Counted from the stretch's first letter, positions 32,185-41,250 are shown. The stretch is DNA of 64,000 bases from Clostridiales bacterium (GCA_016930575.1 JAFGGL010000065.1:28895-92894), one strand, 5' to 3'. Notes: generated from the sequence alone by a model not told the origin. Numbers and translations: made by a program.

Positions 32185-33210
32185 TTATTCGCTTTTCGTT
32201 TCCGCAACGTAATCCAGCAGGTCGGCCCACAGCGGATGGGATTGATCCAGCACCAGCGTGGCGTTTTCATGCAGGGCGGTTTCCAGCGCCTGCAACGAAC
32301 GCCAGTAGCTGTAGAATCCGATATCCGTGCTGTACGCCTCGGCGTAGATGCGCATGGAATTGGCCTCCGCCTCAGCGCGCACGACGCCGGCTTCCGTTAT
32401 CGCATCGGCTTGGATCTGACGCGCTTCCAGATCGACCGCAGATACGGCCTTACGGTATTCCTCGTCGCCTTCGCTGCGAAGCTGCTGCGCCACCTTGGCG
32501 CGGTCGGCCTGCATGCGCGCATAGGTCGATTCAAGGTTAGCCATCGGTAGTATCGTACGGTGCACCTGAATGTCCTTGATCTCGATACCGCGTGAGGCCA
32601 TATCCTGATTGAGCATAAGCAGGCCCTTGTTCAGGGCAGCATTGAGCACGTCCTTATTGGATACGAAATCCTCCGCCAACAGACGGTTGATGGCCTGCAC
32701 GATGACCGGGTGGATCAAGTTGTCCAGCTGGTTTTCCGCGGCGATCATGCTGCCGAGTTTCAGCGAGAACAGCGCGGGATCGGCTATATACCACTGCGCG
32801 TAGGTCTGGATGTAGTACTGTTTCTTCTCTGCCGTATTGACGATCTCCGAATCGCTGATATAGGTAAACAGGCGCGAGGAGTAGGTTTCCACCTTGTCGA
32901 TGAACGGCACCTTGAACTGCAGGCCGCTGCTTTCGACGATCCTGACGTCTTCGCTGAACGAGATCTCATCTCGCAGCAGGTCAGCGTAACGGTCGTGAAA
33001 ATCGTTGTGGCTGTTGATGATGATGCGTTTGATCACGCCGAAACGCGCAACAACGCTCTGTTCGGCTTCGCCGACGATGAAGGTGCTTTCGCTGATCAGG
33101 ATGATCAGGGCGATCAAAAGAACGGCAACGAGGATGATCTTTTTTCTGGAGCGCTTGAAGAATGCGGAGAATTCAGCGCTTGCGTAATTGACGGGACGCT
33201 GCTTATCCAT
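32185..33210 (-). CDS. hflC: SPFH/band 7 membrane protein HflC
   Basis: A membrane-anchored prohibitin-like protein that forms a cage with HflK and modulates FtsH-type proteolysis in known systems. The 341 residues have one N-terminal helix (about 24-43), the SPFH domain (IVGEAEQSVVARFG onward) and a coiled coil with the EARQIQADAITEAGVVRAEAEA pattern. I use ATG 33210, with GGAGG nine bases upstream; a TTG three bases earlier is the alternative. It overlaps hflK by one base. Confidence 0.9.
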   Translation of the reverse strand: MDKQRPVNYASAEFSAFFKRSRKKIILVAVLLIALIILISESTFIVGEAEQSVVARFGVIKRIIINSHNDFHDRYADLLRDEISFSEDVRIVESSGLQFKVPFIDKVETYSSRLFTYISDSEIVNTAEKKQYYIQTYAQWYIADPALFSLKLGSMIAAENQLDNLIHPVIVQAINRLLAEDFVSNKDVLNAALNKGLLMLNQDMASRGIEIKDIQVHRTILPMANLESTYARMQADRAKVAQQLRSEGDEEYRKAVSAVDLEARQIQADAITEAGVVRAEAEANSMRIYAEAYSTDIGFYSYWRSLQALETALHENATLVLDQSHPLWADLLDYVAETKSE

Positions 33211-34187
33211 CAATGCCCACCTCCTTCAACGGCCGATACGCTTGAAACCGTATCGGTTCCGGTCTCGTCCAGGTCCAGGATCTTGATCACGTCGCTCGTG
33301 CTGTCCGCAACGATGATCCTGCTGCTGTTGGAAAGAATGTTTTCCAGCGTTTCGATCAACAGACGTTTGCGGGTAACGTCGGGTGCAAGCTGATACTCTG
33401 CCAAAACGGCGTTGAATACGGCGGTATCGGCATTGGCTTTCGCGATGAGCTCCGCTTTATAGGCTTCGGCCTGCTTAATGGTTTCGTACGCGGTGGAACG
33501 CGCGTCGGGGAGTATTTCATTTTCATAGCGCTCCGCCTCGTCCAGCCGCTTGGTTTTTTCGTTCTTGGCGTTGTTTACATCCTCGTACGCCGCTGAGACT
33601 TCTTTGGGCACCGAAATGTTCTGGATGCGGACGTCGTTGATTTTCACGCCCATATCGTAGGTGTCGATCAGCGCCTGGAAATCGGGAAGAACCTGCAGCT
33701 CGATCTCCTCCTTGTTGAGCAGCGCGTCGTCCAGCGGCCGGTTCTGCACGTTCCGGCGGATGACGGCTTCAAACGCGATCTGCAGCGTGCCTTCGGGATC
33801 GTCGATATCGAAATAGTACTGCTTCACGTCGCGTATGGTGTACTGGTAGATCGCTTCGATGGATACGATGGATTTGTCGTTGGTGAGCATCACGCTTTCG
33901 TCGGTTTCGTCGGAGTACTGCGCGGCTCTGCCTGCGGAGCCCGACTTCGTCGTACGGAATCCGTATTCGACGGTATGGATGGTCGTTACGCTCTCGCTAA
34001 TGATCTGCTGGATAAAGGGAACATGCCAATAGAGCCCCGGCCCGTTCTGATCGGTGACGCGGCCGAAGGTGATCACAAGCGCCTGCTCGCCCTGTCCAAC
34101 CCTGTAAAAACCGGTAGCGGCGATAATGAGCACGATGACGATGACGACGATCATTATCACCAGCCCCGGTTTGGGAGCTTTCCGCAT
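33210..34187 (-). CDS. hflK: SPFH/band 7 membrane protein HflK
   Basis: Partner of HflC. The 325 residues have an N-terminal helix (about 8-27), then GFYRVGQGEQALVITFGRV and the canonical GLYWHVPFIQ, the SPFH core, and a coiled coil rich in Ala/Glu (ERYENEILPDARSTAYETIKQAEAYKAELIAKA). Start ATG 34187 has AAGGAGAAG upstream; the open frame to 34262 has no ribosome site. A 105-base gap separates it from the histidine kinase gene, with possible promoter hexamers (TTGCGC and TTATTA, 17 bases apart), so it may be transcribed both with and without the two-component genes. Confidence 0.9.
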   Translation of the reverse strand: MRKAPKPGLVIMIVVIVIVLIIAATGFYRVGQGEQALVITFGRVTDQNGPGLYWHVPFIQQIISESVTTIHTVEYGFRTTKSGSAGRAAQYSDETDESVMLTNDKSIVSIEAIYQYTIRDVKQYYFDIDDPEGTLQIAFEAVIRRNVQNRPLDDALLNKEEIELQVLPDFQALIDTYDMGVKINDVRIQNISVPKEVSAAYEDVNNAKNEKTKRLDEAERYENEILPDARSTAYETIKQAEAYKAELIAKANADTAVFNAVLAEYQLAPDVTRKRLLIETLENILSNSSRIIVADSTSDVIKILDLDETGTDTVSSVSAVEGGGH

Positions 34188-34292
34188 AAAACTTCTCCTT
34201 TCATGATCGGTATAATAACAGCATACCATAGATTTGCGCAATCCGGTAGGCTTGCACTCCATAAACCGTCATTTGCCGTTTGAAACAGCCGG

Positions 34293-35705
34293 TTACGCGT
34301 CCTGCGCAACAAGCGGCAGGCGGACGAAGAACGTCGTACCGGCGTCCTCCTTGCTGCGTACAGTGATGACGCCGCCGTGCGCGACCACGATGATACGCGC
34401 GATGGACAGCCCGAGGCCGTGCCCGCCGTTTTGCGCCTTGCGCGCCTTGTCGCTGCGGTAGAAGCGGTCGAATATCCGGGCAAGCTCTTCCTTGCTGATC
34501 CCCTGTCCGGTGTCCTGTACGGCGATCACGCAGTTTTTCTCTTCTACAGACATAGAAATCGTGATCTTTCCGCCGGCCGGCGTGTACTTCATGGCGTTGT
34601 CGACCAGGATGCGCAGAAGCTGCTTGAGCATGCCCTTGTCGCCGTTGACGGTGCAGTGCTGGTCGGCATTCATCTCAAACTGATGCGAAGCGGACAAAAG
34701 CTGCGCATCACGGAATACGGTGAAGACGATCTCCGTCGGGTCGAAGTGCTCTATTTCGAGCAGCAGCGATTTTTTATCGTGCCGCGCCAGAAACAACAGG
34801 CGTTCCACGAGCTCCTTCATCGACGCCGTTTCCTGCGTGATGGCCGTGATGCCTTCGTCAAGCACCGAGGTGTCGGTCTTGCCCCAGCGCTCCAGCATGT
34901 TGGCGTATCCCTGGATCACGGCGATCGGCGTGCGCAGCTCGTGCGACGCGTCGCTGACGAACTGCTTCTGGCTGTTGTAGCTGCGCTCGATGCGGTCCAG
35001 CATCCTGTTGATGACAGCCGCCAAATCTTTAAATTCGTTTTTCGTGCCTGCCAGGTTGATGCGGTCCGACAGGTTGTTGGCGCTCATCTTCTCCGCGGCC
35101 ATCGTCATATCCGCGATGGGGCGGAGCACATGCTTGTTCAGCCTGCGGCGGTGGCGCAGGAAATAAAGAATCCGGTACAGGTCGGTGATCGCCAGCGCAA
35201 GCAGCGAAAGCAGGTAGACGTGCACCCAGTCGCGCAGGATGAATACGACGACCAGTCCGCCGTGCTCCGTGCCGCGGTAAAGTGACAGCGCGGTCCAGCC
35301 GGAATGAAACAAACGGGTGGCGGTGAACGATACGCGGTCGAGAAATCCGCCGAAATCATCGCTGAAGGGAACTTCGGCGTAGAAGGCTTCCTGAATATAT
35401 AGGTTTTGAAGCTGCTCGTTTGAAAAAACACTTTCGTTTGCCGGCGTCATGGCGTCTATCATGTCAAATGTGCGGTTGATAACGGGAGCCTGCGCGATTG
35501 CGTACACCACGGTAAAAATGAGCGCGATCATCAGCGCGGTGCGAAACAACTGGATGCTGGAGTGCACCGCGATACGCAGGGTGAGGGAAAAGCGGAAAGT
35601 GCTCAGCAATCTGCTTGACAGCAGGCCGGTATAACGAAAAAACCGCAGGATCAAATTCGGTTTTTTCTTTTTTTGTTTTGTTTGCCCTTTATTCGTAGCT
35701 TTCAT
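34293..35705 (-). CDS. Sensor histidine kinase
   Basis: A membrane sensor of a two-component system, 470 residues. A basic N-terminal tail precedes TM1 (about 55-73); an external domain of about 90 residues (74-160) follows, then TM2 (about 160-184), a HAMP linker, the dimerisation domain with phospho-acceptor H255 in SDASHELRTP, and an ATPase domain with DNAMKYTP, DTGQGI and GHGLGLSIA. The ATG at 35705 overlaps the response regulator gene by 17 bases. Its signal is unknown, but linkage to HflKC and a DUF4342 membrane protein suggests envelope or membrane-protein stress. Confidence 0.92.
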   Translation of the reverse strand: MKATNKGQTKQKKKKPNLILRFFRYTGLLSSRLLSTFRFSLTLRIAVHSSIQLFRTALMIALIFTVVYAIAQAPVINRTFDMIDAMTPANESVFSNEQLQNLYIQEAFYAEVPFSDDFGGFLDRVSFTATRLFHSGWTALSLYRGTEHGGLVVVFILRDWVHVYLLSLLALAITDLYRILYFLRHRRRLNKHVLRPIADMTMAAEKMSANNLSDRINLAGTKNEFKDLAAVINRMLDRIERSYNSQKQFVSDASHELRTPIAVIQGYANMLERWGKTDTSVLDEGITAITQETASMKELVERLLFLARHDKKSLLLEIEHFDPTEIVFTVFRDAQLLSASHQFEMNADQHCTVNGDKGMLKQLLRILVDNAMKYTPAGGKITISMSVEEKNCVIAVQDTGQGISKEELARIFDRFYRSDKARKAQNGGHGLGLSIARIIVVAHGGVITVRSKEDAGTTFFVRLPLVAQDA

Positions 35706-36378
35706 ACTTGAACATATAGCCGACGGACCGAATGGTGTGGATGATCTTGATGCCGTACTTATCGTCGATTTTCTGGCGCAGATAGCGCACATAGACGTCT
35801 ACGATGTTCGTATCCCCGGCAAAGTCATAACCCCAGACGTTTAATAGAAGGTCGTCCCGGGTGACGGCCTTGCGGTCGTTCTGCCACAGGTAATGCAGCA
35901 GGTCGAATTCCTTCTTCGTCAGCGAGATGGGCTGATCGTCGTAGCTGACGGAGTAGCTTGCGGCGTTGAGCGTCAGTTTGCCTGTTTTCAATACGCTGGC
36001 GGCGGAACCCTGGTCCAGCCGGGTTTTCTTCAGGCAGACGCGGATGCGCGCCAGCAGTTCTTCGATGGCGAAGGGTTTGGTGATATAATCGTCCGCGCCC
36101 ATGTCCAGCCCCATCACCTTATCGCTCACGTCGTCCTTGGCGGTGAGCATGATGATGGGGATATCGCTGTGCTGGCGCAGACGGCGGCAGACCTCGATGC
36201 CGGAAAGCTCCGGAAGCATCAGGTCCAAAATGAGCAAGTCCGGTTTCCAGCTGTCGCACAGGGCAAGCCCTGTGCGACCGTCGTACGCCGATTGCACTTC
36301 GTAGCCTTCGTGCGTAAGCTCCAGCTCGATAAAGCGCGCGATTTTGACTTCATCCTCGATGATCAGTATTTTGCTCAT
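35689..36378 (-). CDS. OmpR/PhoB-family response regulator
   Basis: A DNA-binding response regulator, 229 residues. The receiver domain has acidic residues E9 and D10, phospho-acceptor D52 in LILDLMLP and the conserved lysine in MLTAKDD; the C-terminal winged helix (about 125-225) ends in VYVRYLRQKIDDKYGIKIIHTIRSVGYMF. Start ATG 36378 has AAGGGTG upstream, so the longer frame to 36429 is ignored. OmpR-family proteins bind 11-bp phased direct repeats; such repeats lie in the promoter of this operon and upstream of a second DUF4342 gene. Confidence 0.93.
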   Translation of the reverse strand: MSKILIIEDEVKIARFIELELTHEGYEVQSAYDGRTGLALCDSWKPDLLILDLMLPELSGIEVCRRLRQHSDIPIIMLTAKDDVSDKVMGLDMGADDYITKPFAIEELLARIRVCLKKTRLDQGSAASVLKTGKLTLNAASYSVSYDDQPISLTKKEFDLLHYLWQNDRKAVTRDDLLLNVWGYDFAGDTNIVDVYVRYLRQKIDDKYGIKIIHTIRSVGYMFKYESYE

Positions 36379-36394
36379 GGGACACCCTTCCATA

Positions 36395-37015
36395 TTATCC
36401 GATGCTGGCTTCGTGATACCCGTCGTCATCCTCTTTGATGGTAAACTCGCCGTCTTCAGGAAGTTCCACGTCCACAGGCTTCATCCCGCTTGCGGGCTGT
36501 TCGGTGCGGGGTTCTTCTTCTTCGGGTTCGTCCTGTTCGTCCTCCTGATCATCCTTGCGCGATTCGCGGATCAGGCTGTCCACGGTATGCTTGATGTTTT
36601 CTCCGGCGTGCTTGAGAGTTTCCTCCAGCGAAACTTCATCAAACTCCTTGCTTCTGCTGTCGATACGGATGCGGTAGCCCATCACCAGTGCGAAGAGCAG
36701 ACCGACGATCACGACCCAGGGGGAAAATAAAAGCGCGAAGATGATGAACAGGGAAGACAGGTTGACGATGACGATATCGTCTTTTTTGATCTTCAGGCGG
36801 AAATGGTAGAGGATCTGGAAGATGTTCTTGCGTTTGGTCTTGCCCTGTGTTTTCATCTTCTCTTCGTGTTCCTGTATCCGTCCGTTCTTTTCCAGATCGA
36901 GCAGCGCCTGTGTCAGGCTTCCATTGTGGTACTTGAGCAGCGATACGGCTTCGTTGTACGACAATCCGCTTTTACGGCGGATGATTTCGATGTCCTGCAT
37001 GGTGTATTTTGCCAT
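36395..37015 (-). CDS. UBA-like/DUF4342 membrane-associated protein
   Basis: A 206-residue protein of unknown function. Residues about 6-45 form a UBA/TS-N-like three-helix domain (IEIIRRKSGLSYNEAVSLLKYHNGSL...). Residues about 68-120 are the DUF4342 core with a hydrophobic hairpin (SPWVVIVGLLFALVMGYRIRID), closely similar to the small protein at 6433-6717. The C-terminal 55 residues are highly acidic. Start ATG 37015 has AGGAG eight bases upstream. It is the first gene after the repeat-bearing promoter and lies 16 bases before the response regulator, so it is probably both part of and controlled by this two-component operon. Confidence 0.78.
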   Translation of the reverse strand: MAKYTMQDIEIIRRKSGLSYNEAVSLLKYHNGSLTQALLDLEKNGRIQEHEEKMKTQGKTKRKNIFQILYHFRLKIKKDDIVIVNLSSLFIIFALLFSPWVVIVGLLFALVMGYRIRIDSRSKEFDEVSLEETLKHAGENIKHTVDSLIRESRKDDQEDEQDEPEEEEPRTEQPASGMKPVDVELPEDGEFTIKEDDDGYHEASIG

Positions 37016-37052
37016 GTTCAACACTCCTTCTTAGGTATTCTGAACCGCTGTC

Positions 37053-37120
37053 ATCGTACCACACAGGATATGCTTTTGCTTGAGAATAACCTAATGCTTT
37101 GATGAGAATTTCATGAGGAT
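37053..37120 (-). promoter_or_regulatory. Phased direct-repeat promoter of the UBA-DUF4342/two-component operon
   Basis: Reading the minus strand from 37120, consecutive 11-base units are ATCCTCATGAA, ATTCTCATCAA, a degenerate unit, and ATTCTCAAGCA, ending at 37077. A weak -10 (TACGAT, 37058-37053) follows 18 bases later with no good -35. This is the form of an activator-dependent promoter driven by an OmpR-family protein. The repeat consensus equals that at 6320-6341. Confidence 0.65.
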
Positions 37121-37133
37121 TGCATTGACGTTC

Positions 37134-37826
37134 TCAGCCCCTGTTTTTGCCCATTGTGCTGACGATTTTCGGCTTATAGGACTTTTCGGACGTTTGCGCC
37201 GCTGCAGCTTCCGCCGGTTTTGCCGGCTCGCTGTTGCTGAGGTACTGGGAATAATCGGGCGCGGGCGGCTGTTCGTGCTTTGCCTGGCTTTGGAGTTGTT
37301 CATCGTTTCGCATCAGCTTCTGCGCGTCGCTCTCGTCCGATACAAGCGCGGGTTCCACGCCGCCGGATATCGGCGCCGGCTTTTGATTGCTCATGGTGCC
37401 GACGATCTGCTGCTCTTCTTCCTCGTGTTCGGGAACGAGGTTGGCCAAAGGCGGCGCAAGCCCGCCGGGATAATACGCAGGTTTGGGAACATCGGAATCG
37501 GCTGGCTTCTTTTTTGGAGCGGTCTCGTCAGGTACATCGGCGGTGACGGCCTTCTGCCGTTTATGCGCCGATGAGCTGATCAGCCCGCCTGCTACCGTAA
37601 GAGAGATGCCGCAGAACAGAAGAAAATACCCCGAATGAAGGCAGAAGACAACGACCGCGTTGAGTGTGTTGGTCAGAGGATCGGCGCTGGTCTCCTGGAA
37701 AGAACTCAAGATCATTCTGAACTGCTCGTTTTCAATCAAAGGAAGAATGGCGCTGAGTACGCCGAGCAGCGCGAATATACATCCGAAAACACAAAAAATC
37801 GCGCCAAAAATCCGAAAGGTTTTCAT
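37134..37826 (-). CDS. Hypothetical membrane protein with long cytoplasmic-type tail
   Basis: A 230-residue protein I do not recognise. Two hydrophobic helices (about 7-29 and 62-84) are separated by a short loop; the remaining 145 residues are Pro/Ala/Glu-rich and low-complexity, ending in a basic KPKIVSTMGKNRG. The start ATG 37826 follows GGGGGGAT. It lies upstream of the two-component operon on the same strand, with the repeat promoter between them. Amino-acid composition suggests a disordered tail that could be a scaffold or a substrate of the protein kinases in this window. Confidence 0.6.
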   Translation of the reverse strand: MKTFRIFGAIFCVFGCIFALLGVLSAILPLIENEQFRMILSSFQETSADPLTNTLNAVVVFCLHSGYFLLFCGISLTVAGGLISSSAHKRQKAVTADVPDETAPKKKPADSDVPKPAYYPGGLAPPLANLVPEHEEEEQQIVGTMSNQKPAPISGGVEPALVSDESDAQKLMRNDEQLQSQAKHEQPPAPDYSQYLSNSEPAKPAEAAAAQTSEKSYKPKIVSTMGKNRG

Positions 37827-37993
37827 CGCAAAAACAATCCCCCCGTGAAAAAGCGTTTTAGGATGAGTTCGACAAGGCGGATACGAGTTCCTTCTTAGCG
37901 CGCACGATGGTTTTCGGCCGCACAACAAGGAGATTGCAATGCACATGAAGAATATATGCCTACAAACAGGCATGGGAAGCAGAGGATGGTTTC

Positions 37994-38674
37994 ATGGACA
38001 AATACCAGCTCACCTACCACGTGGACATGGTGCTTTGTATCGACGCATCCGGCAGTATGCGCCACGTGATCGACATCGTGAAGGAAAACGCACTGAATTT
38101 CTATAAAGACGTGACCTCCACGATGGAAAAGAAAAACAAGGTTATAAGCCAGCTACGTGTACGCGTAATCACCTTCCGCGACTATCTTGCCGACGGCGAG
38201 CGCGCCATGATGTCAAGCGATTTCTTTACGCTGCCCGAGGATGAAACCAAGCTGCACGAAAGCATACGCAGTATCTCTGCGACGGGCGGCGGCGATATCC
38301 CCGAGGACGGCCTGGAAGCGCTGGCATATGCCATCCGCAGCGAATGGACAAAGGAGGGCATCAAGAAACGCCATATCATCGTGATATGGTCGGATGCGCC
38401 TACCCATCCCATCGGACACGGAAAGGAAGCGCCCTGGTACCCGGAAGGCATGGCGAAGGATTTTGAGGAACTCAGCATGTGGTGGGAGGACGAACAGATG
38501 GGCGGCACAATGGACGAAAACGCCAAACGCCTGCTGATCTTTGCTCCGGATGCGCACGAATGGAGCAGGATCTCCTCGGAGTGGGCGCAGGTCATCCATG
38601 TGCAGACGGTCAGCGAAGGGCTGGGAGAGCTTGATTATCAGCAGGTGATCGACGCGATCTGCAATACGATATAG
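37994..38674 (+). CDS. VWA-domain protein (TerY-like)
   Basis: A soluble 226-residue protein that is almost entirely one von Willebrand factor A domain. The metal-ion-dependent adhesion site begins with D17-A-S-G-S (LCIDASGSM) and continues with the TGGGDIPEDG loop and the WSDAPTHP strand. It has no signal peptide or membrane segment, so it acts inside the cell. Stand-alone VWA proteins paired with kinases are known from TerY-type stress clusters, but no TerC or TerD is present here. The kinase gene starts 11 bases downstream. A short hairpin (ATGCCT/AGGCAT near 37953-37970) lies before the ribosome site. Confidence 0.82.
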   Translation: MDKYQLTYHVDMVLCIDASGSMRHVIDIVKENALNFYKDVTSTMEKKNKVISQLRVRVITFRDYLADGERAMMSSDFFTLPEDETKLHESIRSISATGGGDIPEDGLEALAYAIRSEWTKEGIKKRHIIVIWSDAPTHPIGHGKEAPWYPEGMAKDFEELSMWWEDEQMGGTMDENAKRLLIFAPDAHEWSRISSEWAQVIHVQTVSEGLGELDYQQVIDAICNTI

Positions 38675-38685
38675 GTGCATGCGGA

Positions 38686-39546
38686 ATGCGGATCGGAACG
38701 TATGAAACAGTATTGCCGTTTCAAACCGCCGCAAGCGGTAACGCACGTTGGTGTGTTGCCAAAAAGAATAATAAGAAGTATTTTCTCAAACAATTCTTAG
38801 CGCCTGTGCAGCCGGTGCAGACTACGGAAACGCCGACGAAGCAGGTGCTTTTGCGAAGGCGGAAATGCGCCGCGTTTGAAAACAGGAAGCTGCGACTGTA
38901 CGACGAGCTCAGACAACTGCCAGCCGAGCTCATCGTTCACGTTGAAGATTTCTTCGTACACGACGGCCATTACTACGCGGCGTCGGAATATTTGGGCTCG
39001 TCGTATCAAACCTTTGAAACATATCGTACCGCGCAGTTGCAGGCGAAACTGATGCTTTTGTTGTCTTTTGCGCAATGCCTGCAGGCGGTGCACGGCCGCG
39101 GCGTCGTGCATGCCGATCTGAAACCGGAACACATCGTAGTCGAACATCAACGGGACACGCTCCGTGTCCGCCTGATCGACTTTGATTCGGGGTTTCTGGA
39201 AACATTGCCCCCCGACGTGAAAAGCGGCATGGACGCCGATCCCGTGTACCTGTCGCCGGAAACGTATCTACTGATCTCAGGGAAGAACGTCAAGCTGGAC
39301 AGAAAGCTGGATACATTCGCGTTCGGCCTGCTTGCGTATCAATTGCTTGCGGGAGATCTTCCCGGCTTTGACAGAGCGAAATACAGCTATCCCTACGCAG
39401 CCGTCCTGGACGGCAGCAAGCTTGCCTTCTCAAAGAATCTGGACGATGGTTTACAAGCGTTGATTCGAAAAATGCTCAGAAATAAACCGGCGCTGCGGCC
39501 GGCGGACAACACGGTGTGCGCGATTTTAAGCGCTATGGTCGAATAG
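38686..39546 (+). CDS. Divergent serine/threonine kinase-like protein
   Basis: A 286-residue protein with a kinase fold and no other domain. Probable catalytic residues are present: K35 in YFLKQF, D144 in VHADLKPEH, and the metal aspartate D165 in LIDFDSG. The glycine-rich loop is reduced to ASGNARW, HRD is changed to HAD and DFG to DFD, so it is atypical. A conserved YLSPE follows the activation segment. It is coupled to the VWA gene, and its 3' end overlaps the convergent ATP-grasp gene by 21 bases. I expect it to be active, or to act as a scaffold for the VWA protein. Confidence 0.8.
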   Translation: MRIGTYETVLPFQTAASGNARWCVAKKNNKKYFLKQFLAPVQPVQTTETPTKQVLLRRRKCAAFENRKLRLYDELRQLPAELIVHVEDFFVHDGHYYAASEYLGSSYQTFETYRTAQLQAKLMLLLSFAQCLQAVHGRGVVHADLKPEHIVVEHQRDTLRVRLIDFDSGFLETLPPDVKSGMDADPVYLSPETYLLISGKNVKLDRKLDTFAFGLLAYQLLAGDLPGFDRAKYSYPYAAVLDGSKLAFSKNLDDGLQALIRKMLRNKPALRPADNTVCAILSAMVE

Positions 39547-40359
39547 ACGCTTCGCTATCTCCCTGATATATAAATCCAAAACATCAATATCGCTGACTTT
39601 GTAGAGCATCCGGCTGCCGACAACGTCCTCCACCTCGTTGACGACGGGGGTAGCGTTGTGATAAATCAAATCGATTCCCGCAAACGAGAGGGGAGCGCCG
39701 CGTTCGGCGAAGCGGTCGATGACCGCCTGCGCAAGTTCTTTTTCCGCTGCGGTCAGCGTGTGCAATTCCACGTTTCCGCCGCGCTTGTAATTGCTTACGA
39801 TGCCGTTTTGCGCGGTGCGCATCACAGCCGCGACGATACGGCCAAACAGCACGTATACCCGCAGATCCTTCCCGGCTTCGCTTGCCGATTCCTGTATTAT
39901 GGCAGGCTGCGGGTCGATCGCCGAAAGCGCGGCGTCAAGCTGCCGTTGATTTTCGACCAGCGCGACGCGATCCCCGCCGTGCCCGAATGCGGGCTTGACG
40001 ACCAGCGGAAAGCTGATTGCAATCGGAATGTAAGAATTGCCCGGTTCCGGGAATTCCGTTTTCATCAACGGCAGCCCGTCAAGAAATCTATGCGTATTGT
40101 GTTTATCGTTGCAGATCTCGCTGACGCGCGAACGATTGAAAACGGGTATATGCAGCTTTTCGAATTTCTCACTCAGCAAATGGTCTCTTTGCCGTGAGAT
40201 CACAAAATCCGGCAGCGTATGCGGCGGGAACGTCAGGTCTTCCGTGAGGGTGACATGGATATCGATTCCCAACGGTTTCGCCTTTTTTCGCATATGCTCC
40301 GCAAACATACGGTTTGCCTGAAAATCCGGCAGATCGTATAAAAGCCATCCTGTGTTCAT
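39526..40359 (-). CDS. RimK-like ATP-grasp ligase (first of two)
   Basis: A 277-residue ATP-grasp enzyme expected to join an amine to a carboxylate through an acyl-phosphate. The N-terminal preATP-grasp domain (about 1-90) is followed by the ATP-grasp fold: FPLVVKPAFGHGGDRV (ATP lysine and glycine loop), PAIIQESASEAGKDLRVYVL, a lysine/arginine substrate segment, and the Mg-binding PVVNEVEDVVGS. It is similar in layout to, but clearly diverged from, the neighbouring ligase. It is the last gene of a three-gene operon, five bases after the second ligase, and its substrate is unknown. Confidence 0.85.
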   Translation of the reverse strand: MNTGWLLYDLPDFQANRMFAEHMRKKAKPLGIDIHVTLTEDLTFPPHTLPDFVISRQRDHLLSEKFEKLHIPVFNRSRVSEICNDKHNTHRFLDGLPLMKTEFPEPGNSYIPIAISFPLVVKPAFGHGGDRVALVENQRQLDAALSAIDPQPAIIQESASEAGKDLRVYVLFGRIVAAVMRTAQNGIVSNYKRGGNVELHTLTAAEKELAQAVIDRFAERGAPLSFAGIDLIYHNATPVVNEVEDVVGSRMLYKVSDIDVLDLYIREIAKRLFDHSA

Positions 40360-40364
40360 TCAAC

Positions 40365-41243
40365 TCACCCGACCAGCGTTGCGATATACTTGAATATTCT
40401 GTCCGCCATATTGATGCCCGTGCATTGCAGCGTGGTCTTAAAGTGAGCGTTCGAGTTCACCTCGCAGATCAGAGGACCGTTCTCGCCGAACAATACGTCC
40501 ACGCCGGCAAACGCCAGCCCGAGCACTTCCACTGCCTTGAGCGCAAGCCGCGCTTCCTCTTCTGTCGGGGTATAAGGTTCCATGCTGCCGCCAAGCGTGA
40601 TGTTGCTGCGAAAATCGCCGCTGTCGTTGTGACGCATGATGCTTGCGACCACTTCGCCGCCCACGACGTTGATGCGGATATCGCGGCCGTAGCTGTTCAT
40701 GATCATAGATTGCAGTATCATCGGCGTGGATCGCAGAGCAATCACCTTTTCCCGCAGGCTTTCGATATCTTTGTATAAATACACCTGCTGTCCGAAGGAA
40801 CCGAAGCATTCTTTCAGGACAAGCGGGAATCCAAGCTTCTTGACCGCATCATCCAAAAACCCCGTATGCGTATAGCCGACGTTGGGGAAGGTTTTGGGCA
40901 CAATGATGGTCTCCGGCATCGCAACACCGGCCTGCCGAAGCGCAAGGTATGTCAGCGCTTTGTCGTCGCACTGCAATATCGCGTCCGCCGGATTGAACAC
41001 GGGCAGGCCCAGCTGTTCCAGAAGGCGGGCCGTTTTGACGTCCTTGTCCCAAAACAGCACAAAATCCGGCAATTCGGCAAGGAATTCCGGATTATCGATA
41101 CGAAGGGCGATGTCGGCATTGGTGACGACGGATAGTGTGACGCCGTTATCCATCGCGGCCTCAAGCAAGGCCTGATAGATCGCGTCAAATTTCGGCGTCT
41201 TCAGAAAAGCATTGACCGCCAGCAGACCGTTGAGCATGCGCAA
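40365..41243 (-). CDS. RimK-like ATP-grasp ligase (second of two)
   Basis: A 292-residue ATP-grasp ligase. The ATP-binding part reads FPLVLKECFGSFGQQVYLY, followed by PMILQSMIMNSYGRDIRINVVGGEVVASIMRHN and the metal-binding LICEVNSNAHFKTTLQ, which resembles RimK and LysX (EVNSNPGF type). RimK-type enzymes add glutamate to protein or small-molecule carboxylates, and LysX acts on carrier proteins; no amino-group carrier protein is encoded nearby. The gene lies seven bases after the amidohydrolase-like gene and five bases before the other ligase. Confidence 0.87.
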   Translation of the reverse strand: MRMLNGLLAVNAFLKTPKFDAIYQALLEAAMDNGVTLSVVTNADIALRIDNPEFLAELPDFVLFWDKDVKTARLLEQLGLPVFNPADAILQCDDKALTYLALRQAGVAMPETIIVPKTFPNVGYTHTGFLDDAVKKLGFPLVLKECFGSFGQQVYLYKDIESLREKVIALRSTPMILQSMIMNSYGRDIRINVVGGEVVASIMRHNDSGDFRSNITLGGSMEPYTPTEEEARLALKAVEVLGLAFAGVDVLFGENGPLICEVNSNAHFKTTLQCTGINMADRIFKYIATLVG

Positions 41244-41250
41244 AACTCCT

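Noticed and set aside
37994..39546. Full Ter-type tellurite/stress operon
   Set aside because: Only the VWA and kinase are present; no TerC, TerD, TerZ or partner phosphatase is next to them.
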